From contig OZ023266.1 of assembly GCA_964006375.1 (NCBI GenBank), forward strand, positions 68,295,391-68,359,390: 64,000 nucleotides of DNA. Reading direction: 5' to 3'. Of this stretch, positions 12,061 to 24,907 are shown in pieces. The translations under genes and the position numbers were made by a program. The DNA comes from Tillus elongatus (taxonomy: Eukaryota > Arthropoda > Insecta > Coleoptera > Cleridae). Numbering within the stretch: position 1 is the first letter of the stretch; each line of letters begins with the position of its first letter. The notes below the pieces were generated by a model that saw only the letters and a program-made list of their open reading frames with translations, had not been told where the DNA came from and did no database searches.

Positions 12061-12662
12061 GACATGTACAAAATTTTAAAAACTAGTTACAAAGAAACTA
12101 ACATTTCGGAAAAAATTTAAAATCACAAATTTCAACATCCTGTATCTTGGAAGCGAAACGTTTTTAAGCATATATTTATAAAAACTTTCTATCTTGGAAT
12201 TATTTAAAAATTACGCTGTAAAATTTTAGACCCTTATTAAAAAGCACATGTATATGTATATACAGAGTGTTAGTTAAATAGTGGGCAAAACTCCAGGACG
12301 CGATCCCACATTCAACTCTATGCTGAAAAGTTTATATAAACATAGGTCTCAAATCTCTTTGTTTTAGGGGACATGTACAAAATTTTAAAAACTAACATTA
12401 CGGAAAAAATTAAAAATCACAATTTTCAACACCCTGTATCTTGGAAGCGAAACGTTTTTAAGCATACACTTATAAAAACTTTATATCTTGGAATTACTTA
12501 AAAATTACGCTGTTAAATATTAGACCCTTATTAAAAAACGCATGTATAGGTATATACAGAGTGATAGTTAAGTAGTGGGCAAAACTCCGGGACACGATCC
12601 CACATTCAACTCTATGCTGAAAAGATTATATAAACATAGGTCTCAAATCCCTTTGTTTTAGG
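12061..12662. repeat. Two tandem copies of a ~305-bp unit
   Basis: Copies 12061-12369 and 12370-12662 share start (GACATGTACAAAATTTTAAA), body (ATCTTGGAAGCGAAACG, TATACAGAGTG) and end (CTTTGTTTTAGGG), with small indels. The second copy runs straight into the 5' end of the HINE element at about 12658. Confidence 0.9.
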
Positions 12663-12772
12663 GAATTTGCGTAGAAAAAATTCACTAAGGAAGAGATCCA
12701 GACTTTTGAATTTTGACAAAAATTCTTTAAATGGGCGCGAACTAGGCCCCCTAGAACACATATCCGAGGTTA

Positions 12773-13616
<844 letters not shown>

Positions 13617-13636
13617 ATTTGGTGTCAGAAGTGTGG
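13617..13636 (+). promoter_or_regulatory. Primer-binding site
   Basis: Directly after the LTR the sequence reads TTTGGTGTCAGAAGTG. TGG right after the LTR is the usual complement of a tRNA 3' CCA. TGGTGTCAGAAG would pair with a tRNA ending CTTCTGACACCA, which looks like a leucine tRNA acceptor end, but the tRNA is not verified. Confidence 0.65.
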
Positions 13637-13676
13637 GATAAGTGAGTGAAGAAGTGGACAATTAAGCTAGTTGTAA

Positions 13677-15047
13677 ATGGTAAACACCAGATCGACTGAC
13701 TACGACAAGATGGCTGAAATCAAAGAGTTGATGGACTTACTGAAAAGACAACGCGAAGAAGACGAGAGAAGACGACAAGAAGATAAAGAAGACCTCAAGA
13801 GGCAGCGCGAAGAAGACGAACAACGGCGACAAGAAGATGAAAGAAGACGGCGCGAAGAAGAAGAGAGAAGACAGCAAGAGGAGGAACAGAGGCGACAAGA
13901 AGATAAAGAAGAGCTCCGAAGTATGTTCCACAATATAAGAGTCGATGTAAAAGAAGAAATTGAACAGATTAACGAACAAATAGAAAATGTGGACAAGAAA
14001 GTAGAAAATGTGGACAAGAAAGTAGAAAATGTGGACAAGAAAGTAGAAAATGTAACAGAGGATTTGAATAAACGATGGGAAGAAGTGGAAGGGTTGAAAG
14101 AACAAATGAAGATGATCATGAAAGGAACAGAATGCACACATAAAGAACTGACCGAACAGTTGATTGTCCAGACTGATAGAACTGAACCAAGAGGAGTTAC
14201 TGGAATGGCCCCAGTTCAAAATCGCCCGGAGGCGGATGTACCAGCCGTGCAGCAGCCTCATGGAACCTTGAAGCCGCCGACTTTTGACGGAGAAACATCG
14301 TGGCCCATGTACAGGAGGCAGTTTGAGGCGGCAGCTCTCAGCAATGGGTGGAGCGAACAACAGGCAGCAACTGCTCTAATTCTCTCGCTTCGAGGTAAAG
14401 CCCTAGAAATCCTCCAGAACATCCCGGAGTCGAAACAGCAAAACTACTTAACAGTGATACAGGCCCTAGATTTGAGATATGGTAACAAGTACATGAGCCA
14501 GGTCTACCAGACACAACTAAAGTCAAGGGTCCAGAAGCCAAATGAGACGCTGCAAGAATTTAGTGCCGAAGTGGAGAAACTTGTGCGACTGGCATATCCC
14601 CAAGCCCCAGAAGAATTTGTCAACCAGATAACCGTCCAGACCTTCATCGATGGGGTACTTGATAATGAAATGCAACAAGCTTTAAGGCTCGGAAGGTTGA
14701 AAACACTTACGGACTGCGTAATTTATGGCTTGGAATTTGAAGCAGCGAAGAATGCATCTCAACCTCGCCGCAACAGGCTGCGCGAGGTGAAGGAGATAGA
14801 GGAATTTGCAGACACGACAGCGGAACTAAGGCAAGAAATGAAAATGATAAAAGAAGCCATAAGCAAGCTCACTGTACCGGTTGGGGCACGTAGGACGAAA
14901 GCAGATTGGTCAGACATAGAATGTTACAAGTGTGGTAGGAAAGGGCACATAAGTAGACAGTGCTCACAAACCCAACAGGTGGCTCGCAGAAGACAAGAAT
15001 ACACCAACAGTGAGCGGCGTCAGGGAAACGACCTGACGCCAGTGTAA
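13677..15047 (+). CDS. gag: Gag polyprotein of gypsy copy 2
   Basis: 456 residues from ATG 13677 to TAA 15045-15047. Residues about 15-85 form a highly charged Arg/Glu/Gln-rich coiled coil (repeats of RRQEDKEDLKRQREEDE type). Residues about 100-125 contain tandem VENVDKK heptads encoded by 21-bp direct repeats (about 13984-14050). A retrotransposon capsid-like domain follows (FDGETSWPMYRRQFEAAA, residues about 202-220, onward). A single CCHC nucleic-acid knuckle, CYKCGRKGHISRQC, lies near the C-terminus (about 14932-14973). Gag assembles virus-like particles and binds the genomic RNA. The frame is intact, and Pol is reached by -1 frameshifting near its end. The ATG is the first after the leader and fits the coiled-coil start. 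Confidence 0.95.
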   Translation: MVNTRSTDYDKMAEIKELMDLLKRQREEDERRRQEDKEDLKRQREEDEQRRQEDERRRREEEERRQQEEEQRRQEDKEELRSMFHNIRVDVKEEIEQINEQIENVDKKVENVDKKVENVDKKVENVTEDLNKRWEEVEGLKEQMKMIMKGTECTHKELTEQLIVQTDRTEPRGVTGMAPVQNRPEADVPAVQQPHGTLKPPTFDGETSWPMYRRQFEAAALSNGWSEQQAATALILSLRGKALEILQNIPESKQQNYLTVIQALDLRYGNKYMSQVYQTQLKSRVQKPNETLQEFSAEVEKLVRLAYPQAPEEFVNQITVQTFIDGVLDNEMQQALRLGRLKTLTDCVIYGLEFEAAKNASQPRRNRLREVKEIEEFADTTAELRQEMKMIKEAISKLTVPVGARRTKADWSDIECYKCGRKGHISRQCSQTQQVARRRQEYTNSERRQGNDLTPV

Positions 15048-18000
15048 GGGGGCGGCAGCTGGCGTGCGAGTCCCAAGGCCCCAAAGTAAAGGTCTCCACT
15101 ATCCGACGCTACCACGAGAGCCTCGTTATACCTGGCAGCATAGACGGAAGACAATGCAGTTTCACCATCGATACTGGTGCCACTAGATCCGTTATACGTC
15201 CAGACATGTTGCCAAACAAGTCAGCACTCACTACCAACAAACAGCCTGTGTTGGAGACGGCAAAAGGAGATAGAATACCCGTGCATGGAGAGGCCATTGT
15301 TTACATTATGCTGGGCAGTACTGAGCTGCAGGTCAAGGCTGTCGTCGCAGAAATCGTCGACGAATTTATTCTGGGCTTGGATTTAATGGAAGATTTCGAT
15401 GTCCTGTCAGTAGACTTCCAGAATAAGATCTTGAAAATCGGTAACGAAGAGTTGTATTTATCTCCAACAGCAGGCGAAGCTAATCCCAGGGTGAGACTTA
15501 TTGTCGACGAGGATACACGGATTCCTGGTAACAGTGAGAAGATTGTCAGAGCCAGACTAGAGAAGAAACTTGATGGTATGTCTGCTCTCATAGCGGAGCC
15601 CCTAAAAGATAGACATGATGGTGCCCTCGTCGCACGATGCTTAGTAGACCCGAAGAGGACAATACCCATAAGAGTGGCTAACGTGCAAACTAACAGGGTC
15701 ACATTGAAGAAAGGTGAGGTTATCGCCACTTGCGAGCCCATTGACCGAGTGACGTTGTCAAGAAAGGTGACACCCACGGCATTAGACAGAAGACTGCCAG
15801 TAGAAATGGTAGAGCGGTTCAAGAATTCTTGGGGCCAATTGAACGACATGGAGATGGAAATGGCCCTGAAGTTCGTATTGGAGGAGGCCGATATTTTCGC
15901 TCAAGATAAAATCACAGGTCGTACGAGTCTAGTGCAACACAGAATTAATACTGGCGACGCAAGACCAATTAGACAGCCGCCGAGAAGACTGCCTTTTGCC
16001 AAGCAATCAGAAATCAAGGCGATGGTTAACGAAATGCTGGAAGATGGTGTGATTGAGGAGTCTAATAGTCCTTGGTCGTCCCCAGTAGTTTTGGTCACCA
16101 AGAAAGACGGCACTATGAGATTTTGCGTGGACTATAGGAAGCTGAATGATGTCACCAAGAAAGACAGTTATCCCCTGCCCCGGATCGACGACACTTTGAA
16201 CACTTTGGCCGGATCAAAGTGGTTCTCTACATTAGACCTGAAAAGTGGCTACTGGCAAGTAGAACTCCATAAAGACGATAAGGAGAAGACTGCTTTTTCA
16301 ACCGGGAATGGGTTGTACCAATTCAAGGTCATGCCATTCGGCTTATGTAATGCTCCTGCCACCTTCGAGCGACTAATGGAGTTAGTGCTGAGAGGACTTA
16401 CATGGGAAACATGCCTGGTGTATCTCGACGATGTCATGGTGATTGGAAGGACTTTCGATGAACACCTGTCGAATCTAAAGCAGGTTTTCTCCAGGCTGAG
16501 AGGTGCCAATCTGCAACTCAATCCCAAGAAATGCGTCCTCTTCCAGAAGAAAGTGAATTTCCTCGGACATGTCGTTTCTGAGAAAGGGATAGAAACTGAT
16601 CCAGAGAAAATAAAGGCAGTAAGAGACTGGCCTGTGCCGAAGAACAAACATGAGGTCAGGAGTTTTCTGGGACTTTGCAGCTACTACCGACGCTTTGTAA
16701 AGTACTTCAGCAGCATTGCGAAACCTCTGCATAGCCTGACTGAAAATAAGGCCGAGTTCATCTGGTCACCAGATTGCCAAGAGTCTTTTAGAGAGCTCAA
16801 ACATCGTCTTCTCACTGCTCCTGTGCTGGCTTATCCTCAGGACGAAGGACTGTTTATACTGGACACCGATGCTTCCCAGTATGGCATTGGGGCAGTACTC
16901 TCACAGCTCCAAGCCGGAGAAGAAGTTGTGATAGGCTACTTCAGCAAAACGTTCGGAAAAGCAGAAAGAAATTACTGTGTAACCCGGAAAGAACTGCTGG
17001 CAGTTGTAAGATCCATCGAACATTTCCACAGCTTCCTGTACGGAAGAACATTCCGCGTGAGGTCAGATCACTCTGCTCTGCAATGGCTTCTGAACTTTAG
17101 AAATCCCGAAGGACAGATAGCACGATGGATAGAGAAACTGCAGAGCTACGACTTCCGGATTGAACATCGAAGAGGAAGAAGTCACGCCAATGCAGACAGC
17201 CTGTCAAGAAGACCATGTTCAGTGCATGAATGTAAATTTTGCGAGCGACAAGAGAACAAAGAGATCGACAAAGTAACTCATCAGATCAAACAACTGGTGG
17301 CAGGACAGGAGAATAACACCGATCTAGACGTAAATCTTGAATACATCAGAGACGCACAGAAGACAGATCCAGACTTGAAAAATATTAGAGAATGGCTACA
17401 AAAGGGGAAAAGACCTGAGTGGCACGATGTGTCCCGGTTTGGGGCGGAGGTTAAAGGCTACTGGCTACAATGGGACTCATTGTGTCTAAAGAATGACATG
17501 ATCACTCGAAAATGGGAAACTGCCGATGGTAGAGACTGTATATACCAGACCGTTATGCCAAGTGAGTGCATAAGCAGTGTTCTTCAAGAGTTACACAATA
17601 GTAGAAGTGGAGGCCACTTTGGGGTCAACAGGACTCTTGCCAGAGTGAGAGACCGCTTCTATTGGATAAACTGCCGAAGAAGCGTGGAAGAATGGTGCAA
17701 AAGGTGTGACCAATGTGCTTCAAAGAAAGGACCAAAGACCCGATCCAGAGGAAAAATGATGCAGTACATCTCAGGTACACCGTGGGAGAGAGTTGCCGTA
17801 GACATCGCAGGACCTTTTCCCATCACAGAGTCTGGGAACAGATACATAATGGTGGCGATGGACTACTTCTCGAAATGGCCTGAAGTTGCGCCGATCCCCA
17901 ACCAAGAGGCAACGACCGTAGCAGAAGCCCTGATGGAAAATGTCATATCACGGCATGGCGTACCCTTGGAGATTCACACCGACCAGGGCCGGAATTTCGA

Positions 18001-18682
18001 ATCAGAGGTCTGGAAGAGCCTAATGGACTTGCTAGGCATAAAGAAAACGAGAACAACGCCACTCCACCCTCAATCAGACGGCATGGTCGAACGGCATAAC
18101 AGGACCATCAATCAGTATCTTGCTATGTTTGTCGACGAGAATCAGAGAACCTGGGACAAGCTGATACCTCTGTTCCTCCTAGCTTACAGAAGCTCTCAGC
18201 ATGAATCTACCGGCTACACTCCATCCATGATGTTGACCGGCAGAGAGATGCGGTTACCAATCGACATGACGAGACCACCACCGAACGAGGACATAGGGGA
18301 CCTAGCTACGTTACCTGAGTATGTCGCCGACCTAGAAGGAAAACTGCGCACTATACACAGATGTGTCAGAGACAGGCTCCTCTTAAGCAGTGACCGGATG
18401 AAGATGCGCTTGGATCGCAGAGCAACACCCCATACATTCAAGGAAGGGGATGCAGTGTGGCTGTACCAACCAACAAGGAGAAAGGGCCTCAGTCCCAAAC
18501 TTCAGAAACCATGGGAAGGGCCATGCTTGGTGACTAAGAAAATTAACGACCTAGTCTACAGAATCCAGCTGTCTCCAAGAACTAAACCCAAAGTTGTTCA
18601 CATAGAGAGGTTGAGTCCCTATCGGGGCAACGAACCCCCAAGTTGGCGGCCGGTAAATACTGTTCGGGACGAACAGTCTTAA
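15014..18682 (+). CDS. pol: Pol polyprotein of gypsy copy 2 (protease-RT-RNase H-integrase)
   Basis: Open from after the stop at 15011-15013 to TAA at 18680-18682, about 1220 codons. It lies in the -1 frame relative to gag and overlaps it by 34 bp, so it has no start of its own (the first ATG, 15206, is already past the protease active site). Domains: aspartic protease with FTIDTGATRS (DTG at 15169-15177), reverse transcriptase with the YLDD box at 16421-16432, RNase H with DTDASQYGIGA (about 16863-16895), integrase zinc module H...H...C..C (about 17592-17720), and integrase core with VDIAGP, HTDQGRNFES and QSDGMVERHN. A C-terminal region with GPCLVTKKINDLVYRIQ follows. No stop or frameshift interrupts it. 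This makes the copy likely autonomous. Confidence 0.95.
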   Translation, partial: AASGKRPDASVRGRQLACESQGPKVKVSTIRRYHESLVIPGSIDGRQCSFTIDTGATRSVIRPDMLPNKSALTTNKQPVLETAKGDRIPVHGEAIVYIMLGSTELQVKAVVAEIVDEFILGLDLMEDFDVLSVDFQNKILKIGNEELYLSPTAGEANPRVRLIVDEDTRIPGNSEKIVRARLEKKLDGMSALIAEPLKDRHDGALVARCLVDPKRTIPIRVANVQTNRVTLKKGEVIATCEPIDRVTLSRKVTPTALDRRLPVEMVERFKNSWGQLNDMEMEMALKFVLEEADIFAQDKITGRTSLVQHRINTGDARPIRQPPRRLPFAKQSEIKAMVNEMLEDGVIEESNSPWSSPVVLVTKKDGTMRFCVDYRKLNDVTKKDSYPLPRIDDTLNTLAGSKWFSTLDLKSGYWQVELHKDDKEKTAFSTGNGLYQFKVMPFGLCNAPATFERLMELVLRGLTWETCLVYLDDVMVIGRTFDEHLSNLKQVFSRLRGANLQLNPKKCVLFQKKVNFLGHVVSEKGIETDPEKIKAVRDWPVPKNKHEVRSFLGLCSYYRRFVKYFSSIAKPLHSLTENKAEFIWSPDCQESFRELKHRLLTAPVLAYPQDEGLFILDTDASQYGIGAVLSQLQAGEEVVIGYFSKTFGKAERNYCVTRKELLAVVRSIEHFHSFLYGRTFRVRSDHSALQWLLNFRNPEGQIARWIEKLQSYDFRIEHRRGRSHANADSLSRRPCSVHECKFCERQENKEIDKVTHQIKQLVAGQENNTDLDVNLEYIRDAQKTDPDLKNIREWLQKGKRPEWHDVSRFGAEVKGYWLQWDSLCLKNDMITRKWETADGRDCIYQTVMPSECISSVLQELHNSRSGGHFGVNRTLARVRDRFYWINCRRSVEEWCKRCDQCASKKGPKTRSRGKMMQYISGTPWERVAVDIAGPFPITESGNRYIMVAMDYFSKWPEVAPIPNQEATTVAEALMENVISRHGVPLEIHTDQGRNFESEVWKSLMDLLGIKKTRTTPLHPQSDGMVERHNRTINQYLAMFVDENQRTWDKLIPLFLLAYRSSQHESTGYTPSMMLTGREMRLPIDMTRPPPNEDIGDLATLPEYVADLEGKLRTIHRCVRDRLLLSSDRMKMRLDRRATPHTFKEGDAVWLYQPTRRKGLSPKLQKPWEGPCLVTKKINDLVYRIQLSPRTKPKVVHIERLSPYRGNEPPSWRPVNTVRDEQS
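15023..15082 (+). promoter_or_regulatory. -1 programmed ribosomal frameshift signal (slippery site plus stem-loop/pseudoknot)
   Basis: GGGAAAC at 15023-15029 lies in the gag frame as G GGA AAC, the X XXY YYZ form needed for -1 slippage. After a 6-nt spacer, ACGCCAG (15036-15042) pairs perfectly with CTGGCGT (15059-15065). The gag stop TAA lies in the loop. Loop bases GGGGC (15049-15053) can pair with GCCCC (15078-15082), giving an H-type pseudoknot. Pol is open only in the -1 frame. Confidence 0.88.
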
Positions 18683-18694
18683 GGAGGGGGGCAG
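18681..18694 (+). promoter_or_regulatory. Polypurine tract
   Basis: AAGGAGGGGGGCAG abuts the 3' LTR and overlaps the pol stop. It is the expected plus-strand DNA priming site. Confidence 0.85.
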
Positions 18695-19582
<888 letters not shown>

Positions 19583-19883
19583 AGTGTGTCACACTATTAA
19601 CTCAAATAATAATAGACCGATTTTGACAAAATATGGCAGGTAGCTTCCTTTTGTGTCTTGGATAAGTTTATTAGCCAGGAAAATCGAAATTATAACGTCG
19701 TAAATAACAAAGGTACCGCAACCAAACTTGGTACACCACAGGTTTCGATCATAGAGAGTATCCTATGTACCAGAACTCAGATCTCTAGATTAAAAGACAT
19801 AAAGTTATAAGCCTTTGAAATCTCAAAATTGATGATTCTGGTAGGCCTGCTAATGCGCTTTGCGAGTGAAAAATTTCGCACAC

Positions 19884-19884
<1 letters not shown>

Positions 19885-19961
<77 letters not shown>

Positions 19962-20500
19962 GGAAAAGTGGAAAAGTATATAAACACCGAATTACTAAAA
20001 TTTCTTGAAAAACACAATCTAATCCACGACAGGCAGTATGGATTCCGCCAGCACAGATCAACTGCCGACCTCCTCTCCTTTGTCACCCATTCTTGGAACA
20101 AGTCTATGGAACTACACGGTGAATCCCAGATTGTCGCTCTAGACATATCCAAAGCATTCGACTAGGTCTGGCACGCAGCGCTGCTTAGTAATCTTCCGGC
20201 CTATGAACTACCACCAAAACTCTGTACCTGGACAGCAAATTTCCTCACCAACCGGAGCATTTCTGTTGTCGTGGATGGCCATTCCTCTAAACTATATCCA
20301 ATTAATGCAGGAGTTCCTCAAGGTTCAGCTTTAGCCCCTACTTTGTTTCTTCTCCACATCAAGACAATATTGACCGGGCGCCAGGTTTTTGGAACACAGT
20401 GTCACGCCACGCTGCGTCATAAAACCTTCATTATACATATTAGCAATATTTCAGACCATACTGGAACAGCGCCGGAAAAGTACAATCACAGCCAATTTTG
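19885..20500 (+). pseudogene. (TA)n array followed by LINE reverse transcriptase fragment
   Basis: 19885-19958 is (TA)n. From 19959 the plus strand encodes RT: VEKYINTELLKFLEKHNLI, QYGFRQHRSTADLL, VALDISKAFD, then a TAG at 20163-20165, then VWHAALLSNLP and NAGVPQGSALAPTLFLLHI (about 20305-20360). The catalytic YADD region is missing and the fragment fades by about 20500. Family: jockey/RTE-type insect LINE, exact clade uncertain. Confidence 0.85.
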
Positions 20501-21605
20501 ACCATACAGTTAAACAATTTCTGCAGATTCTTAGTTATTATCTTATTTTCTAAATTCAAAACCAATCATATTATGTCTGTACTTGCTATTTTGTCTGATA
20601 TTTTAAAACTTGCATTTTTCTGATGGTGTTCTTTTTACTTGTGTATTCTGGGTCATTGTTTTTTGTTCAGTGTCTGTAATTCTGACCCATAACTTAAAGT
20701 TGGTATAAGCAGGATGTTCCATACACTGACCTTGGGGTTTCGTTAACAGCTCTTTCTTACTAAACGCTAGATTCAGAGCCAAGTATAGCTTCTTGCTAGC
20801 CGCGATTATATCGTCCAGTTTGCCTGTAGTTTTGCGTATTTTATTAGGCTTCTTTGTGTGTGATGTAGTTGGTACTTACTGCGGTGTTTACACGCGCCTT
20901 TACTTAGGGTTATTTTAAAACTGTATTATGTGTTTTATATCAGGAGTTTCTGGTTATATATTTATGTCTTATGTGGTTCGTTCTATTGACATTCTCTTAG
21001 TTTTATCGTCATTTATTACTAGATCTTGATGCTTCACTTCTTTGTTTTAAATTGTTTAACTTTCTTGCATTTCTTGTTGTTTATTTGATGTCAAGACTAA
21101 GTCATTTGCAAATACCAGCTGCAATTAGTATTGCCTCCATGTTGTAATATTCCTAAATGTTACACTTCTTTACTCATTTTACCCATTAAAATCGCATATA
21201 TGGGCTTAGCGTTCCACCCTGTCTCTTTCGACAGGGGGGAACGCTAAACTCACTGACGTTCTGTTACTGATTTATAAATACTTGTGTCGTCGTACATACT
21301 TTATTTATTTTTATAAACGTTTTATCCACATAGAGACGCTAGAATTTGATGTACAGATTTCATGTCCATTTTTTTAATGAGTTGAGTAGTAAACAAGAAA
21401 GCCTTTTTTCGTAAAATAAAGTAGGGATTTAGGAGCATCCACACAACTTTTGGTGGATATTTTGGACGAATATTTATAAAAATTAAGAAAAACAAATTGA
21501 AGTGGTATGTTAAAAGATCTTCTAGAAGCAAAAGCTTATGCTTATTTGCATGGTACACTATATAATTTTATTGCCAATGAATTCGTATTATTATTATAGT
21601 TATTA
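20501..21605. other. No gene; contains a strong hairpin at 21206-21247
   Basis: T-rich non-coding sequence. The only structure noticed is an 18-bp stem (TTAGCGTTCC-A-CCCTGTC with GACAGGG-G-GGAACGCTAA), with one A/G mismatch and a 6-nt loop TCTTTC. No source is recognised. Confidence 0.7.
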
Positions 21606-22995
21606 CTATTTATTTTAGCCAAACTTCTTTTTTTGAGACCAATTTAAATGCCTTTGATATGTCTACGAAACAGAGATATATTGGTTTTGTTATTTAAGTA
21701 AATTGTTTTGTGACAACGATAGCATAATATGGTATTCCCCCTCCATGCTAACTTGATTCTGTATGGCTAGTTAGTACATTACCATCCTTTTTTTGTTAAG
21801 GAGAAGATGTGGCCGTTGGGGATAAGAGGCACTTGCAACGACCTTCTACTTTCGTGTCTCACCAACAGACAGTTACTTGTAAAAGCAAATAATATTAATT
21901 CCCAAAAATATAGTGTAAGTATCGGCACACCCCAGGGAACTGTCATTGGTCCACTTTTGTTTACACTATATGTAAAGGATTTGCCGCAATTTATACAAGA
22001 CGGAAAAGTCTTCATGTACGCCGATGACACTTCTATTGTTGAATTAAAATTAAAATCAGTAGTACAATCTTTTGATGAATGGTGTTATAGAAATCGACTA
22101 ATTTTAAACTATGACAAGACTTTTTCTCTTGAAATGCATAACTGCCACGGAAGAGAGAGGATGTGCGACAGCACTATTTTGGTGAACGGAAATGCGGTTC
22201 GATTCAAAAAGGTGACAAAATTTTTGGGTGTTAGAATTGACAGTAGCCTGTTATATATAGACCAGATTGATCACGTGTGCAAGAAATTAAATTCCGCGTT
22301 TTATGCAGTTTTGATGCTCGAAGATTCCATAAGCTCAGAACATCTGCTGAAAGTCTATTACGCGGCTGTCTATTCACATCTAAGTTACGGTATCGTTATC
22401 TGGGGCCAATCTTCAGACTGCCATAGAATATTTGTGCTACAGAAACGAATCCTGAGATTAATATACAATCTACCTTATGGGCACTCTTGACGTGACGTTT
22501 TTAAGAAAAATAACATTATGACGTTAACATCAGTTTATTTGTTCCATCTGTTAACTTACATTCATAGAAACAAGAGAAAATTTGTTATTCACTCGGATTT
22601 TCATGGATACAACACTCGTAAAAAAATACTTTTCACCTGAATAAATGTCACCATTCTTTTTTAAGAAGTCGCCATGTTATGCGGGTTGCTTTTTGTACAA
22701 CCAGCTGCCTTGTTCTCTGAAGGACACAAATTGTACAAAAAAATTTAGAAAGCAACTGAATTTTGCTTTAATTACTCATAGTTTTTATAGTTTGAGTGAA
22801 TTTTATGAAGCTGTACTGTGAACGTATGTTTTTTGTTGTAATGCGAAGCTCGTTAGATTTTAGTTTTTTGGGCACGTACCTTTGTGATAAGTTGTGATAC
22901 GTTTTTTATCTTGTAAGTTTTTTGACTTGTCCGATTTACAATAATTGTAACTAAAGGACCAAATAAATATTATTATTATTATTATCTTCATCACA
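21606..22995 (+). pseudogene. LINE fragment: RT palm/thumb and 3' end with ATT-repeat tail
   Basis: An open stretch at 21807-22490 carries the RT motifs GTPQGTVIGPLLFTLYVKDLP, FMYADDTSIV (about 22013-22042), LNYDKT, and the KFLGVRIDSSL box. It continues into YYAAVYSHLSYGIVIWGQ and LQKRILRLIYNL. Upstream, broken frames contain an NAFDMSTK piece (about 21645). Downstream the sequence decays, then ends in AATAAATATTATTATTATTATTAT (22962-22985), a simple-repeat tail typical of LINE 3' ends. The 5' end is truncated. It is non-functional as it stands. Confidence 0.88.
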
Positions 22996-24816
22996 CTTAG
23001 CAAAGAGATACTTCTGTGTAGTTCTTGCATATCTTGACATTTCCTTACTTAAAAAGTAGTAAAATAACAGCTCTGTATTTGCAAATCTCACGAAATCTCA
23101 CTCCTATGTGCAATTGTTTTCAATAGTTCTTGTAAAATCTTCAGTCATCTCCAATATATTTTATCGGCTCAACGGTAGCTCGTATTGTCCTTGCGCTTTT
23201 TCTATTTTTAGCTTTCTTATTGCATCATTTACTTGTTTCAGTTATGAATTTTTCAACTGTCTTTTCACTAACAGTCTTGTTTTCCACATATTCTGTCATT
23301 TCTTTAACATCGGTGACATTTAGTAGTTCTTTAAAATATTTCATCTGACAATTGAAAATGCAAATTGGACTTAACAAGGCGGTTCTAACTTTCTGGGTCA
23401 TTGTTTATTGCTGCTATAGGATTCTAGCTTTGTATGCTCTTCGCTCAAGACCCGGTTACGTAGAAAATAATCCTAAATATGAGTTGTAGGTCAATACCTC
23501 CCCTGTTAAGGACATCCAAAATCCAGAATAGCCAATAGAACATTGCCAAACTTTCCATCTATGATGCAATAACTTGAACATTCTTTAGCCAAGGTGACAA
23601 CATAAATGTGTTGGATTTCGCGTAATTTTTAAAATATCGATTTTTCTTATTGTTGACAAGTTGGTAAATCCCACTTTAAATTAACTATCTTATGTTTGTA
23701 GACAACAAAGTTTATATTGTCACAAACAAACGTATCTCATGTTAGATATTGTTGTGGCGAATTGGTTTTAGCCACACATCGTTTTAATTTTAAAATCGCT
23801 TAAAAGTGTAAAATCCGAAAATATTTTTAGAGTACGTAGGCAGTATCACGTTTTCGTCGTATGTAGGTTTGATAATATGCTATATTTTTACCCAGACGAG
23901 TTCATTGTATTACCATACATCAGATGTCAATGTTGCTGATCAAACAAAACCTGTTTTATACAAGGATATATAAAAATACAAGATTACCAAAGTCGTAATG
24001 TATCAAAACAGCATAAAAACAACAAAAAGTGAAAATGGAAACAATGCTAATTCTGTAGTTGCTTACACTACAGTGATGCCAAAAGATTTTTACTGCTTAC
24101 AAATTTATCGATGATGTAAGAAAGTCATGCGTGAATTCATCTTATACATTTATAGAATATGTAGTCTTAAATTGGGTTTTATTGTAAATAAAGGTTATTC
24201 ACCGAATATTTTAGAGATTTGGCACGATTTGTTATCTAAATTTAAGCTATCTATTTCAATAATAAACTAGGTGAAACATTTTTATGTGAATGAATTAACC
24301 TAGTTTTGACCAGTCGATACTCTCCGTGAAAATGACATATTTTTTAAACCATATGGCAAGAAAATTTGTTGTAGATTTTGTAGTGTTTTTCTTTTCTAAC
24401 AAAGTAATTTCCGGCCTCAGCGTTCCTTTATGAATGTTACATTCCCTGAAAAATCACATGTCAGGTTTTTTGTTGCAAAAACTTATTATGTAACACAAGT
24501 ATTAATCTTTTTTCGACGATGCCACTATGATTTTTTACTTACTGATTTAGATATTTTTAGAGCATGTAGGTAGCATCATATTTTTGAAGTATGTAGGTTT
24601 AATAAGATTTTATATTTATACCACAGCATCTGCTTCCTACTTAAGCTTAAGTACATTTTTATATTTAGAAACAACTATGACATTTAATACTTCAAAATCG
24701 CCACAGTCAAAAGATGATTCTGTATTATAACTATAACATCATACGAAACCAAGTATCTCTCAGCAAATTTTTGCAAAAAAAATGTCTTGAAAGTTGCGAT
24801 CTCCTTTTACACTCAC

Positions 24817-24818
<2 letters not shown>
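22996..24818. other. No gene; diverged direct repeat pair
   Basis: Non-coding. A segment of about 80 bp at 23817-23900 (ATATTTTTAGAGTACGTAGG ... GTATGTAGGTTTGATAA) recurs in direct orientation at 24548-24625 (ATATTTTTAGAGCATGTAGG ... GTATGTAGGTTTAATAA), suggesting remains of one dispersed repeat. Confidence 0.55.

Positions 24819-24907
<89 letters not shown>

Noticed and set aside
15206..15208. ATG 15206 as the start of pol
   Set aside because: The protease active site (DTG at 15169-15177) lies upstream in the same frame. Pol is entered by frameshift from gag.
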